From JAGOPB01 sp964606295 (GTDB lineage: Bacteria; Patescibacteriota; Minisyncoccia; Phycocordibacterales; UBA9973): a stretch of DNA of 22,966 nt. The stretch is from positions 1 through 22,966 of the forward strand of contig CAZSFR010000013.1 in NCBI GenBank assembly GCA_964606295.1, written 5' to 3'. A program made the translations under genes and the position numbers. Below are positions 1 through 7,031 of this stretch, piece by piece (the stretch's first letter is position 1; each line of letters begins with the position of its first letter). A model generated the notes under the pieces. It saw only the letters and a list, made by a program, of their open reading frames with translations. It was not told where the DNA came from and did no database searches.

Positions 1-2
1 TC

Positions 3-617
3 CTCATATTGAATACCATCAACCCTAACCTTGTGAATTTCAATTTGAAGATTGATGAAATCAATGCGAGTGTCAGAGAGGAAGACATGTTGGCTTCTGG
101 TTATTTTAATGTTCCTACCGATGCTTCGGGTAACGCAGTCGCTGGTAGTTGTCCTGCTGCAGTAACAAATGATGACAATTGTCCAACATGTCGTAGTGTA
201 TCTGGAGTGGCATACAGTGGCACACTTTCAGCAAAAAGTGACGACTACAAAAAATTGGCTGATGTTTTTGCAGATAAAATCGATGTATTCAAAACAAAAG
301 CACCTTCTTCATATATCACCGAAATGTATCATTGGAGTGACAATCTATGTCACAATGCGGCATGCCACTACAATGGAACGTGTATGGACGCCAATGTGGC
401 AATTAAAAATGATGCTACAATAAAACTGTTCTATGATGCGGCTATTGCCTCGGAGTTGTGGCCAATTTATGAAACGGATAGTGAGACCCATAAAGATGCA
501 CTGATAAAAATTGGCGTGCCTTCTGGCAATATTTGGGTTGATACAGGAGGGCATATTACAGGGGAGCATTTCTCTGTGTATTGTAAAGATGGTGCAGGTT
601 CTTCAACTGGCTGTTAA
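3..617 (+). CDS. Cysteine-rich exported protein, C-terminal part; possible M15-like (LAS family) zinc peptidase
   Basis: The reading frame is open to the left edge of the window, so this is probably the C-terminal part of a longer protein; the first in-frame initiator seen is a TTG at position 9. The visible part has about ten cysteines (for example CPTC, and a pair around CHNAACHYNGTC), which suggests an extracytoplasmic disulfide-bonded protein. Counting from the TTG, an H-x3-G-x3-D arrangement (HYNGTCMD) lies near residue 121, and a GEHFSV motif lies close to the C terminus. This spacing and order resemble the two zinc-ligand motifs (HxxxGxxxD and ExxHF) of M15/LAS peptidases acting on peptidoglycan peptides. 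The peptidase reading is inference from two short motifs. A 9-nt gap separates it from the next gene, so the two are probably co-transcribed. Confidence 0.6.
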   Translation, partial: LILNTINPNLVNFNLKIDEINASVREEDMLASGYFNVPTDASGNAVAGSCPAAVTNDDNCPTCRSVSGVAYSGTLSAKSDDYKKLADVFADKIDVFKTKAPSSYITEMYHWSDNLCHNAACHYNGTCMDANVAIKNDATIKLFYDAAIASELWPIYETDSETHKDALIKIGVPSGNIWVDTGGHITGEHFSVYCKDGAGSSTGC

Positions 618-626
618 ATTTACATT

Positions 627-1946
627 ATGTCACGACAAGCATTCACAATCATCATTCTCACTTTCATCGGCCTCATTGTCGGAGGACTTTTGTTTTACTT
701 TTTCATTTACAAAGCACCTGGAACTGATGTACCGAAAGTTTCTATCGGTACACTTTTTCCTTTCGGTCAAAATTCTGACCCCATAGACACATCGAACCCA
801 AACCAAACCGATATTACAGACACAACAGACGGTGGGCAGACTGAAAACGCGGATCTTCCAGATTTGCGCAAGTTATGGGACAAGCCCGTTGTCGCTTCTA
901 CAAGTTTCGAAAGAAAAGTTCTTATCCCTGTCGAACCTCAAACTATATCCGTTGATACGACCACGGCAACGACGCTAGTAGCACCTCTGCCAACAATAGA
1001 GGTGACGAAGACTGTCGTGCGCTTCATTGAACGCACAACTGGACATGTACATGACATCTATACTGACGAGGCAACAGCAGTGGACGTCACAAATACGACA
1101 ATACCCCGCTTACAGGAAGCCTATTTCGCCAATGGTGGAAACAACGTCATTGTACGGTATTTGCAAAGTGACAACAGTACTATTGAGACATACAATGCTT
1201 CTGTGGGAACTACAAAAAATCAGTACGGACTCTCTGATGTGACTGGATTTTATCTTGAAAAAAATATTTTTGAGGTTGCCATCTCTCCTCTTGGAGACAA
1301 AATCTTTTATCTTTATCCGTTCGGCGATGCGACTATCGGTGTCCTCGACAACCTTGCCGGCACAAACAAAAAGCAAATACTCAACTCTACGTTTAGTGAA
1401 TGGCTACCACAATTTGCAAGTGAAACGGAAATACTGCTGACAACAAAAGCGTCAGGATATGCACCCGGATACACGTATATACTCTCGACGACAGAACCAA
1501 ACGTTTTGAAAAAAATACTGGGTGATATAAACGGCCTCACTGCGTATTCAATCAAAAACGGTGATTTTGTTTTATTTAGCAAAATTGTAAATAAAGGTCC
1601 AGCACTTTACAAATACAACCGCGAGAGTCGTGAAGAGAGTAGTCTGAGCGCTTTAGGACTTCCATCCAAATGTGTTTGGTCACAAGCAAAACAGGCGACA
1701 TTTTGTGCTGAACCATCCTTCATACCAACAGGAGTGTATCCAGACGACTGGTATCAGGGAAAGATGTTCTTCACTGATAAGATCTGGCAAATAAATTCAG
1801 AAGCAAATGTAGCGTACTTAATCTCTGACCTCACTAGCGAAAGTGGAGAAGGGATAGATGCGACACACCTCGAAATATCTCCTGATGGAAACTATCTTCA
1901 CTTCATCAACAAAAGAGATGGGATGCTCTGGGGATTGCAACTATAA
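627..1946 (+). CDS. Membrane-anchored protein with beta-propeller-like (PD40/TolB-type) repeats
   Basis: A 439-residue protein of unknown function. Residues 8-29 form one strong hydrophobic segment, giving a single N-terminal membrane anchor with the bulk outside. A Thr/Asp/Pro-rich linker follows to about residue 100. The rest is beta-rich, with blade-like motifs such as ISPLGDKIFYLYP and a C-terminal ISPDGNYLHFINKRDGMLWGL; the SPDG-x-hydrophobic-x-F pattern with a closing D-x-LW is typical of PD40/WD40-like blades. It starts with ATG 9 nt after the preceding gene and has no clear Shine-Dalgarno sequence, so it is probably the second gene of an operon. A role as an envelope scaffold or ligand-binding propeller is inference. 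Confidence 0.75.
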   Translation: MSRQAFTIIILTFIGLIVGGLLFYFFIYKAPGTDVPKVSIGTLFPFGQNSDPIDTSNPNQTDITDTTDGGQTENADLPDLRKLWDKPVVASTSFERKVLIPVEPQTISVDTTTATTLVAPLPTIEVTKTVVRFIERTTGHVHDIYTDEATAVDVTNTTIPRLQEAYFANGGNNVIVRYLQSDNSTIETYNASVGTTKNQYGLSDVTGFYLEKNIFEVAISPLGDKIFYLYPFGDATIGVLDNLAGTNKKQILNSTFSEWLPQFASETEILLTTKASGYAPGYTYILSTTEPNVLKKILGDINGLTAYSIKNGDFVLFSKIVNKGPALYKYNRESREESSLSALGLPSKCVWSQAKQATFCAEPSFIPTGVYPDDWYQGKMFFTDKIWQINSEANVAYLISDLTSESGEGIDATHLEISPDGNYLHFINKRDGMLWGLQL

Positions 1947-1982
1947 ATTAGTTCACCTGCTTCATGTAGAGCGTTGCGGTAT

Positions 1983-2014
1983 GAGCTTACAAAAAGGATT
2001 TGTAAAAAATGCTC
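1983..2014. terminator. Weak hairpin in the convergent gap between the propeller gene and jag
   Basis: TTACAAA (1987-1993) pairs with TTTGTAA (1999-2005) around the loop AAGGA, and an outer GAGC/GCTC (1983-1986 with 2011-2014) can close it. TTTATT follows on the plus side. It sits between two convergent genes, where a bidirectional terminator is expected, but the outer stem has a bulge and the T-run is poor. Confidence 0.3.
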
Positions 2015-2045
2015 TTTATTGCCGATGTATGTAGAGAAATGAAAA

Positions 2046-2510
2046 TTATTCTTCAAAATATTCAATCACAACTCTCCTGTTGAAACCTTCACCTGTTGAG
2101 TTTGTTCGAATGTTGGGGCGTCCAGAGAGATACTCATGGACAATGCGTCGGCTTCCCGCTGGCATGGGATCAAGTTCAATACTTGATTTAAAAAACTTAC
2201 TTCGCTCTGCCATCATATGGGCAACGGCGCGAATATTATCTATTCTTTTCCTTTCTGAACCTCCAATGTCAATAACGAGAGAGGGGAGAAGTGTGCGGTC
2301 AGGAAACTTTGTTTCTACAAGTCGGCGCGATAAATGATTGACTGATGCAATAACATCATCAAAAAATCTCCGTGGGATTTCTCCTTTTGTGTTAAAGGAA
2401 TACCATAGAGTGTTGTTGTCTGGCTCGTACAAAAATGTCCCCGGTTCGAGAGGAAGCCCGCTTTTCTCTATAAGTGTATTTATGAGTATGGTAATCTCTT
2501 CTTTATTCAT
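2046..2510 (-). CDS. jag: R3H-domain RNA-binding protein (Jag/KhpB-like, minimal)
   Basis: A 154-residue protein with a C-terminal R3H domain (about residues 90-152). The region contains LDPMPAGSRRIVHEYL, whose R-x3-H is the R3H signature, followed by a GEGFNRRVVIEY ending typical of Jag/SpoIIIJ-associated proteins. Jag/KhpB binds RNA and is normally encoded directly downstream of yidC; here its ATG overlaps the yidC stop by 4 nt (ATGA), which implies translational coupling. Canonical Jag has about 200 or more residues, with a Jag-N domain and a KH domain carrying a GxxG loop. Neither the Jag-N domain nor a GxxG loop is visible, so this is a reduced version. The family assignment is firm; the exact role in this organism is not known. 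Confidence 0.88.
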   Translation of the reverse strand: MNKEEITILINTLIEKSGLPLEPGTFLYEPDNNTLWYSFNTKGEIPRRFFDDVIASVNHLSRRLVETKFPDRTLLPSLVIDIGGSERKRIDNIRAVAHMMAERSKFFKSSIELDPMPAGSRRIVHEYLSGRPNIRTNSTGEGFNRRVVIEYFEE

Positions 2511-3235
2511 AAGGTTTTTTGATACTCTCGGCGCATTATGTATTCCTGCACTATTGTGAATATATTACTTGTTACCCAATATAATGCAACCGCTGCGGAT
2601 ACTTGATAAGCCACGACAGCAATAAAGATAGGGAGCACGTAGAGCATTTGAAATTGCATACTTTTTGCAAACTCTGCCTTGAAGTCCTTTTTCTCACCCT
2701 TCGGCACATCAACTTTCAATTTTTTTGGAAAGTTGTTCATGATGTATGCCTGTATGAATTGGGTAACACCGGCCAAAATCGCTAAGACGAGGGACTTGGA
2801 TGCCATACTAATACCAAAAAGTACTGTTGAAATAATTTCAGGATGTTCTACAAATGAGTACAAAACACCTGTTGAGGAATCCGCTCCTTTGATAAAAACC
2901 TGGTAGAGCGCGAGGATAACAGGAATCTGAATAATTAGAAGTAAGCATCCAGAAAAAGGATTGATTTTCTTATCTTTATACAAAGCAAAAGTCTTTTTTG
3001 CTTGTTCCTCTTTGTTTGGGAATTCTTTTTTAATTCGCTCAAGCTCTGGTTCTATCGCTTTCAGCGCGAGCTGACTTCGTATTGATTTTTTTGCAATTGG
3101 AAGGAGTATAACCTTCACTAAGATAGTGAGGATTATCACAGCGAGTCCAATACTGTGCCAAGGAAGGATATTGACGAAAAATATAAGAGCGTTGTAAAGC
3201 GGTTGGTAAAATACCACAGTCCAAAAATGTTGCAT
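2507..3235 (-). CDS. yidC: Membrane protein insertase YidC/Oxa1
   Basis: YidC inserts and folds membrane proteins, alone or with SecYEG. The protein (242 residues from the preferred ATG at 3235) begins MQHFWTVVFYQPLYNALIFF, a typical start of Gram-positive-type short YidC. It has about five membrane segments, the cytoplasmic hairpin rich in basic and acidic residues after ILPIAKKSIRSQ (about residues 45-80), and the conserved tail VALYWVTSNIFTIVQEY. An in-frame TTG at 3271 would add 12 residues that match nothing typical, so ATG 3235 is preferred. It lies between yidD (44 nt upstream from this start) and jag (4-nt overlap). The large periplasmic P1 domain of proteobacterial YidC is absent, as expected for this type. 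Confidence 0.95.
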   Translation of the reverse strand: MQHFWTVVFYQPLYNALIFFVNILPWHSIGLAVIILTILVKVILLPIAKKSIRSQLALKAIEPELERIKKEFPNKEEQAKKTFALYKDKKINPFSGCLLLIIQIPVILALYQVFIKGADSSTGVLYSFVEHPEIISTVLFGISMASKSLVLAILAGVTQFIQAYIMNNFPKKLKVDVPKGEKKDFKAEFAKSMQFQMLYVLPIFIAVVAYQVSAAVALYWVTSNIFTIVQEYIMRREYQKTL

Positions 3236-3279
3236 ACCGGACAATTGTACCTGAATACTCCAAGAACGCAAACTACCGT

Positions 3280-3525
3280 TTAACTTTCGCGGTGGTTAGG
3301 GTGTTTGTCAATTGTGTATGGTTGAAAAGGATGACATTTAAGAATTCTTTTTACACTTCGGTAAAGGGCAGGGATCACTTTCTCCGTCTCAAAAGCGTGT
3401 ATTGCATACTCAGAACAGGTAGGGTAAAAGCGACAGACAGGAAGTTTTCTTACAGAAAAAACCTTATAAAACAAGGGTTTAATTCTCTTATATATACGTA
3501 TAATCCATATAAAGAAGTATTTCAT
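3280..3525 (-). CDS. yidD: Membrane protein insertion efficiency factor YidD
   Basis: An 81-residue YidD-family protein. It shows the family signature CRFYPTCSEYAIHAFE followed by RSVKRILKCHPF, with an N-terminal hydrophobic/amphipathic stretch. YidD is thought to assist YidC-dependent insertion at the membrane. The start overlaps the rnpA stop by 4 nt. The upstream sequence AGGAAG about 6 nt before the ATG is one of the few credible Shine-Dalgarno sites in this window. Length and gene position are normal for the family. Confidence 0.95.
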   Translation of the reverse strand: MKYFFIWIIRIYKRIKPLFYKVFSVRKLPVCRFYPTCSEYAIHAFETEKVIPALYRSVKRILKCHPFQPYTIDKHPNHRES

Positions 3526-3854
3526 ATGATCTTCCTGACACTTTCGAGAATCATTGCTAAGAGCGCTGTATTATCCTTTGAGTCTACTTTTTTTAAAATG
3601 ATGGCACACATAAGTGAATTATTACCTCTTCCTATACCAAACTCATCGAGAAGATTATAGATTGAGCGTTTTATTGTGTGTCGTGCTGTAGCTTTAGGAA
3701 GAGCTTTCTTAGGAACTATAACAGTAAATTTGTTCTGTCCAGATTTCAATAATCTAGAATAACGCAACATAAAAACGGGGAAGTGCATTGATTTGCCTTC
3801 TTTGAAAAGAACCTCGATCTCTGACCGTGATAATTTGTGCTTCCGTGGAAGCAT
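3522..3854 (-). CDS. rnpA: Ribonuclease P protein component
   Basis: A 110-residue RnpA, the basic protein subunit of RNase P that binds the catalytic RNA and the pre-tRNA 5' leader. The start MLPRKHKLSRSEIEVLFKEG matches the family N terminus. The RNR-type signature is present in a diverged form, KALPKATARHTIKRSIYNLL, where RHTIKR replaces the usual RNRIKR. It lies 5 nt downstream of rpmH and overlaps yidD by 4 nt, the classical rpmH-rnpA-yidD-yidC order. The catalytic RNA (rnpB) was not found in this window. Confidence 0.94.
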   Translation of the reverse strand: MLPRKHKLSRSEIEVLFKEGKSMHFPVFMLRYSRLLKSGQNKFTVIVPKKALPKATARHTIKRSIYNLLDEFGIGRGNNSLMCAIILKKVDSKDNTALLAMILESVRKII

Positions 3855-3859
3855 AGTAG

Positions 3860-3994
3860 CTATACAGCGAGTTTCGCTCGTCCTCGTCGACGTCGACGCA
3901 AAAGAATATTATTGCCGCTTGCAGTTTTAGTACGCGTTAGGAACCCGTGTGTTTTCTTGCGTTTCTTCTTCTTTGGTTGGTATGTTTGTGACAT
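3860..3994 (-). CDS. rpmH: 50S ribosomal protein L34
   Basis: A 44-residue ORF read directly from the minus strand. It starts MSQTYQPKKKKRKKTHGF, then LTRTKTASGNNILLRRRRRG and RAKLAV. This is the L34 pattern (TYQP, basic run, THGF, R-rich C terminus) at the normal length of 44. It heads the rpmH-rnpA-yidD-yidC-jag operon with a 5-nt gap to rnpA. A TATAGT hexamer on the minus strand (4003-4008) ends 8 nt before the ATG and no Shine-Dalgarno sequence is present, so the mRNA may be leaderless. Confidence 0.95.
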   Translation of the reverse strand: MSQTYQPKKKKRKKTHGFLTRTKTASGNNILLRRRRRGRAKLAV

Positions 3995-4002
3995 ACGGTT
4001 AT

Positions 4003-4008
4003 ACTATA
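4003..4008 (-). promoter_or_regulatory. -10 element for the rpmH operon
   Basis: TATAGT on the minus strand ends 8 nt before the rpmH ATG, so the start site would fall on or next to the start codon. A possible TTGCAT -35 lies 15 nt upstream, a short spacer, so the -35 is uncertain. Confidence 0.45.
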
Positions 4009-4039
4009 CTGGTTCGAAAAAAAATGCAACGGAATGTAG

Positions 4040-4059
4040 ATATGCACAGGTTATACACA
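4040..4059 (+). promoter_or_regulatory. Pair of DnaA boxes upstream of dnaA
   Basis: TTATACACA at 4051-4059 is an exact match to the DnaA-box consensus TTATNCACA. ATATGCACA at 4040-4048 matches at all but the first base. They lie 11 nt apart, one helical turn, on the same strand between the divergent rpmH and dnaA promoters. This suits dnaA autoregulation or an origin sub-region. That the sites bind DnaA is inferred from the match and position. Confidence 0.7.
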
Positions 4060-4080
4060 CATTAGGGGTATTCGGGTCTT

Positions 4081-4108
4081 TTGACCAAATCAAATAAGTC
4101 ATTATAAT
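4081..4108 (+). promoter_or_regulatory. dnaA promoter
   Basis: TTGACC (4081-4086), a 16-nt spacer, then a perfect TATAAT (4103-4108). The ATG at 4120 lies 11 nt after the -10, which leaves a leader of only a few nucleotides. The alternative TTG initiator at 4108 would overlap the -10 box, which argues for the ATG. Confidence 0.7.
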
Positions 4109-4119
4109 TGAGCCCAGTC

Positions 4120-5475
4120 ATGCAGGTTAATACAAAAGATTTCTGGAATAGTTGCCTCACTCTTATTGAGAAAGAAATTTCTCGAGCAAATTTCAACACT
4201 TGGTTTAAGAATACATATATCCTCAAGGAAGATGCGGGGACTGTTGTCGTTGGTGTACCAAACGAATTTGTTCGTGATTGGTTGAAAAATAAATACGAGA
4301 AGATGATACTCAAATCCATTATTGAACACGCTGATCATGTGCGTTCAGTAGAATTTGAGATAGCAAAAGGTGAACCAAAAGTAAGCGCTATAGAAACAAA
4401 GACTAACGCGCCAGAGAAATTCACAACAGAGCTTCCGTTGAAGGACCTTTATATCAACAAAGAAGATAATCTCAACCCTCGTTACACTTTTGATTCTTTT
4501 ATTGTTGGTGGCTTCAACGAGCTCGCCTACGCAGCGTCACAAGCAATACTGAAGCGTCCAGGACAGGCATACAACCCTTTCTTCGTATATGGAGAGACTG
4601 GGCTTGGTAAAACACACCTTCTTCAAGCAACAGGTAATGCAATCAAAAAGAATCACCCGGAAAAAAAGATTTTTTACACAACACTCGAAAAGTTTGCTAT
4701 TGACTACATACAATCTGTACAAACAAATAAACCTTATGCATTCAAAGAAAAGTATCGTAAATACGACGTACTTATTTTGGACGATATACAGTTCATCACC
4801 GGAAAGGACAAAACACAAGAAGAGCTCTTTCATCTTTTCAACGAACTCTATGAACAAAATAAACAAATTATTTTCTCCTCTGACAAACACCCAAACTATA
4901 TTTCTGGTTTGGAAGATCGGTTAAAATCTCGATTTTCTGCTGGAATGATAGTCAATATCACAGAACCAGAATATGAATCTAGGGTTGCAATATTGAAAGC
5001 AAAACTAGTTGCAGAGAATATTCAGCTTCCAGACGAAGTGTTGGTAAATATAGCTGAAACGACACACAGTAACATTAGAGAGCTTGAGGGTAGCCTGAAT
5101 GCAATTGTGTGCCAAACAGAGCTCAAACAGCGTGCATTGACCGTAGGGGAAGTGCGGAGCCTTATCAAACACAACAGTAAACCAAAGAAAAATATTTCGA
5201 TTAAAGAAGTGGTATCTCATATATCCAATTTCTATAACGTTGATGAAGAGACTGTTTATGAGAAAACAAGACGGAAAGAAGTGGTAAAAGCCCGACAAAT
5301 TGTCATGTACATACTAAGAGAAGATTTTAATATTTCTTTTCCTTTGATTGGACAGAAACTTGGAGGAAAAGACCATACAACAGTCATCCACTCATGTTTA
5401 AAGATAAAAAATGATTTGAAAAGGGATATGGTTTTGGTACAAGAAATAGAAAGAATTAGAATGATGTTTAAATAG
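4120..5475 (+). CDS. dnaA: Chromosomal replication initiator DnaA
   Basis: DnaA binds DnaA boxes and melts the origin. From ATG 4120 the protein has 451 residues. Domain I (about 1-80, with SRANFNTWFKNTYI) is followed by a short linker and the AAA+ domain: Walker A GETGLGKT near 158-165, Walker B VLILDDIQ near 217-224, and an arginine-finger region GLEDRLKSRF near 263-272. Domain IV contains the DNA-binding signature GGKDHTTVIHSC near 415-426. All key residues look intact and the length is normal. A TTG 12 nt upstream is in frame but sits on the -10 box. The gene diverges from rpmH and is followed by the AT-rich putative origin and dnaN. Confidence 0.97.
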   Translation: MQVNTKDFWNSCLTLIEKEISRANFNTWFKNTYILKEDAGTVVVGVPNEFVRDWLKNKYEKMILKSIIEHADHVRSVEFEIAKGEPKVSAIETKTNAPEKFTTELPLKDLYINKEDNLNPRYTFDSFIVGGFNELAYAASQAILKRPGQAYNPFFVYGETGLGKTHLLQATGNAIKKNHPEKKIFYTTLEKFAIDYIQSVQTNKPYAFKEKYRKYDVLILDDIQFITGKDKTQEELFHLFNELYEQNKQIIFSSDKHPNYISGLEDRLKSRFSAGMIVNITEPEYESRVAILKAKLVAENIQLPDEVLVNIAETTHSNIRELEGSLNAIVCQTELKQRALTVGEVRSLIKHNSKPKKNISIKEVVSHISNFYNVDEETVYEKTRRKEVVKARQIVMYILREDFNISFPLIGQKLGGKDHTTVIHSCLKIKNDLKRDMVLVQEIERIRMMFK

Positions 5476-5662
5476 TGTGGAAAACAAAAGAAAATTGTGT
5501 TAATAAATAAAAGTGAATAAAAGTAATTACCATATTATCAACAACAATTAACAAGAAATTATATTTCATTTACGAAAAATAACCATATAATTAAATTGTT
5601 TTAAGAAGAATAAGTATTACCAACACCCCTAATAGTAATTATAAATTTTTTATATAAAATAT
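5476..5662. other. Putative replication origin (oriC), AT-rich dnaA-dnaN intergenic region
   Basis: 187 nt with only about one base in five being G or C by my count. It contains DnaA-box-like 9-mers: TTTTCCACA on the minus strand (5476-5484) and TTATCAACA on the plus strand (5535-5543), each one mismatch from TTATCCACA. It also holds a direct repeat AATAAAAGT at 5506-5514 and 5516-5524 (10-nt period), then long A/T runs up to the dnaN start that could serve as the unwinding element. The dnaA-dnaN gap is a common oriC position, and the diverging gene clusters fit. No GC-skew calculation was possible. Confidence 0.6.
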
Positions 5663-6766
5663 ATGAAAGTAAGATGTACATATGAAATATTACAAAAATC
5701 AATAGAGGCTGTTGGACGACTCACAACAAAACATATTTCACTTCCAGTTTTATCGTGTGTTTATATAAAGACACACGAGAAATCACTTATTATAAGGGCA
5801 ACGAATCTTAGTATTGGTGTTGAGATTGTTATTCCTGCTATCGTTGAGACAGACGGCGAAACAGCTGTTCCTGGTAATATTCTTCTTTCAACTATTTCTG
5901 CTATAAAAAGTAAAAAGGATATATTTTTAGAGGTCAAAGACGGAAATCTTTGCATTACAACAGACAAAGAAGATTTGACTATAAAGTGTATGCCAACAGA
6001 AGATTTCCCATCTATCCCAAGAACGGAAGGCCAAAAATACACATTACCACAACAAGTTCTTGTCAGTGGCTTCAAATCTGTCGCTTTTAGTTGTGCAACG
6101 TTTGATATAAAACCAGAAATTGCAAGTGTGTATATGTATCCACATGAAAATGAAATAATTTTTGTTGGTACAGATTCTTTCCGTCTCGCTGAAAAGAAAA
6201 TAAAACTTAAGAAAGATATACATGATTTTAATGGTATTTTAGTTCCTGTAAAAAATGTATCCGACATACTACGAATACTTGAAATGTATAATGAAAGTGA
6301 CGTGACGCTAACTGTCAGTAAAAACCAGATATCAATCGAAGAACCAGGATTTTATATGACAGCGCGTGTTGTTGACGGCATATTTCCTGACTACCGACAG
6401 ATAATTCCGAAAGAAAGTACTACCCGAGCAATTATTCTGAAAAAGGATTTAATAGACACACTCAAACTTTCTTCAGTTTTTACTGACAAGTTTGGACACC
6501 TTTCAATTTTCATTAATCCAAAAGAGAAAAAATTTGAAATAACAACAAAAAACGCTGATGTGGGCGAACATCAAGGTCTTTTGAGTGCTGCGCTCTCAGG
6601 TGAAGAGGTGTCTTTGAATATTAACCAACGCTACATAAGCGAAGTTCTTTCATATATTTCAGAAGATAGTATAGAGCTCTCTTTTTCAGGGAGTCAAAAG
6701 GCTGTTATAGTGAGGGGTGTTGGGACAAACACATTCACATATTTGGTCATGCCAATGAACAGGTAA
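5663..6766 (+). CDS. dnaN: DNA polymerase III beta subunit (sliding clamp)
   Basis: A 367-residue beta clamp, which forms a ring dimer that tethers the replicative polymerase and other enzymes to DNA. The N terminus (SIEAVGRLTTKHISLPVLSC) and the C-terminal end (AVIVRGVGTNTFTYLVMPMNR, compare the usual YLVMPMRL) are characteristic, and the body reads as three beta-clamp domains of about 120 residues each. The ATG follows an extremely A/T-rich stretch with no Shine-Dalgarno sequence; TATAAA-like hexamers lie just upstream. It ends 1 nt before the next gene. No recF or gyrB follows, unlike in many bacteria. Confidence 0.96.
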   Translation: MKVRCTYEILQKSIEAVGRLTTKHISLPVLSCVYIKTHEKSLIIRATNLSIGVEIVIPAIVETDGETAVPGNILLSTISAIKSKKDIFLEVKDGNLCITTDKEDLTIKCMPTEDFPSIPRTEGQKYTLPQQVLVSGFKSVAFSCATFDIKPEIASVYMYPHENEIIFVGTDSFRLAEKKIKLKKDIHDFNGILVPVKNVSDILRILEMYNESDVTLTVSKNQISIEEPGFYMTARVVDGIFPDYRQIIPKESTTRAIILKKDLIDTLKLSSVFTDKFGHLSIFINPKEKKFEITTKNADVGEHQGLLSAALSGEEVSLNINQRYISEVLSYISEDSIELSFSGSQKAVIVRGVGTNTFTYLVMPMNR

Positions 6767-6767
6767 T

Positions 6768-7031
6768 ATGAAGGATATAAATTCTTTCAAGCAAATATTG
6801 GATCACCTTAGTAAGGGATTATTTAAAAATGAAAATACAAAAGAAGAGATTGCGCAGATAGTAAATGAGCATACGCACAGTTCTCTGAGCGCCAAAAATA
6901 TTTTTCTAAATCAAAAGAATCTTATTATCAAAGGTTCTGTCGACAAAACACTTCTTTTTATTAAGAAGGATATTATATTGAAAGATATTAAAGAAAAAAC
7001 AAAACTAACACTAACATCAATTGTTTCCTAG
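6768..7031 (+). CDS. Small DciA/DUF721-like protein downstream of dnaN
   Basis: An 87-residue protein starting 1 nt after the dnaN stop, so it is almost certainly co-expressed. The second half alternates beta-like and helical patterns, with AKNIFLNQKNLIIKGSV followed by DKTLLFIKKDIILKDI and a final LTLTSIV. This resembles the KH-like core of DciA (DUF721), which loads the replicative helicase in bacteria lacking DnaC/DnaI. DUF721 genes often lie near dnaA-dnaN-recF, which supports the reading, but the match is by pattern only and the protein is short for the family. It overlaps the converging PBP gene by 15 nt at the 3' ends. What else it could be: an unrelated small protein. Confidence 0.6.
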   Translation: MKDINSFKQILDHLSKGLFKNENTKEEIAQIVNEHTHSSLSAKNIFLNQKNLIIKGSVDKTLLFIKKDIILKDIKEKTKLTLTSIVS

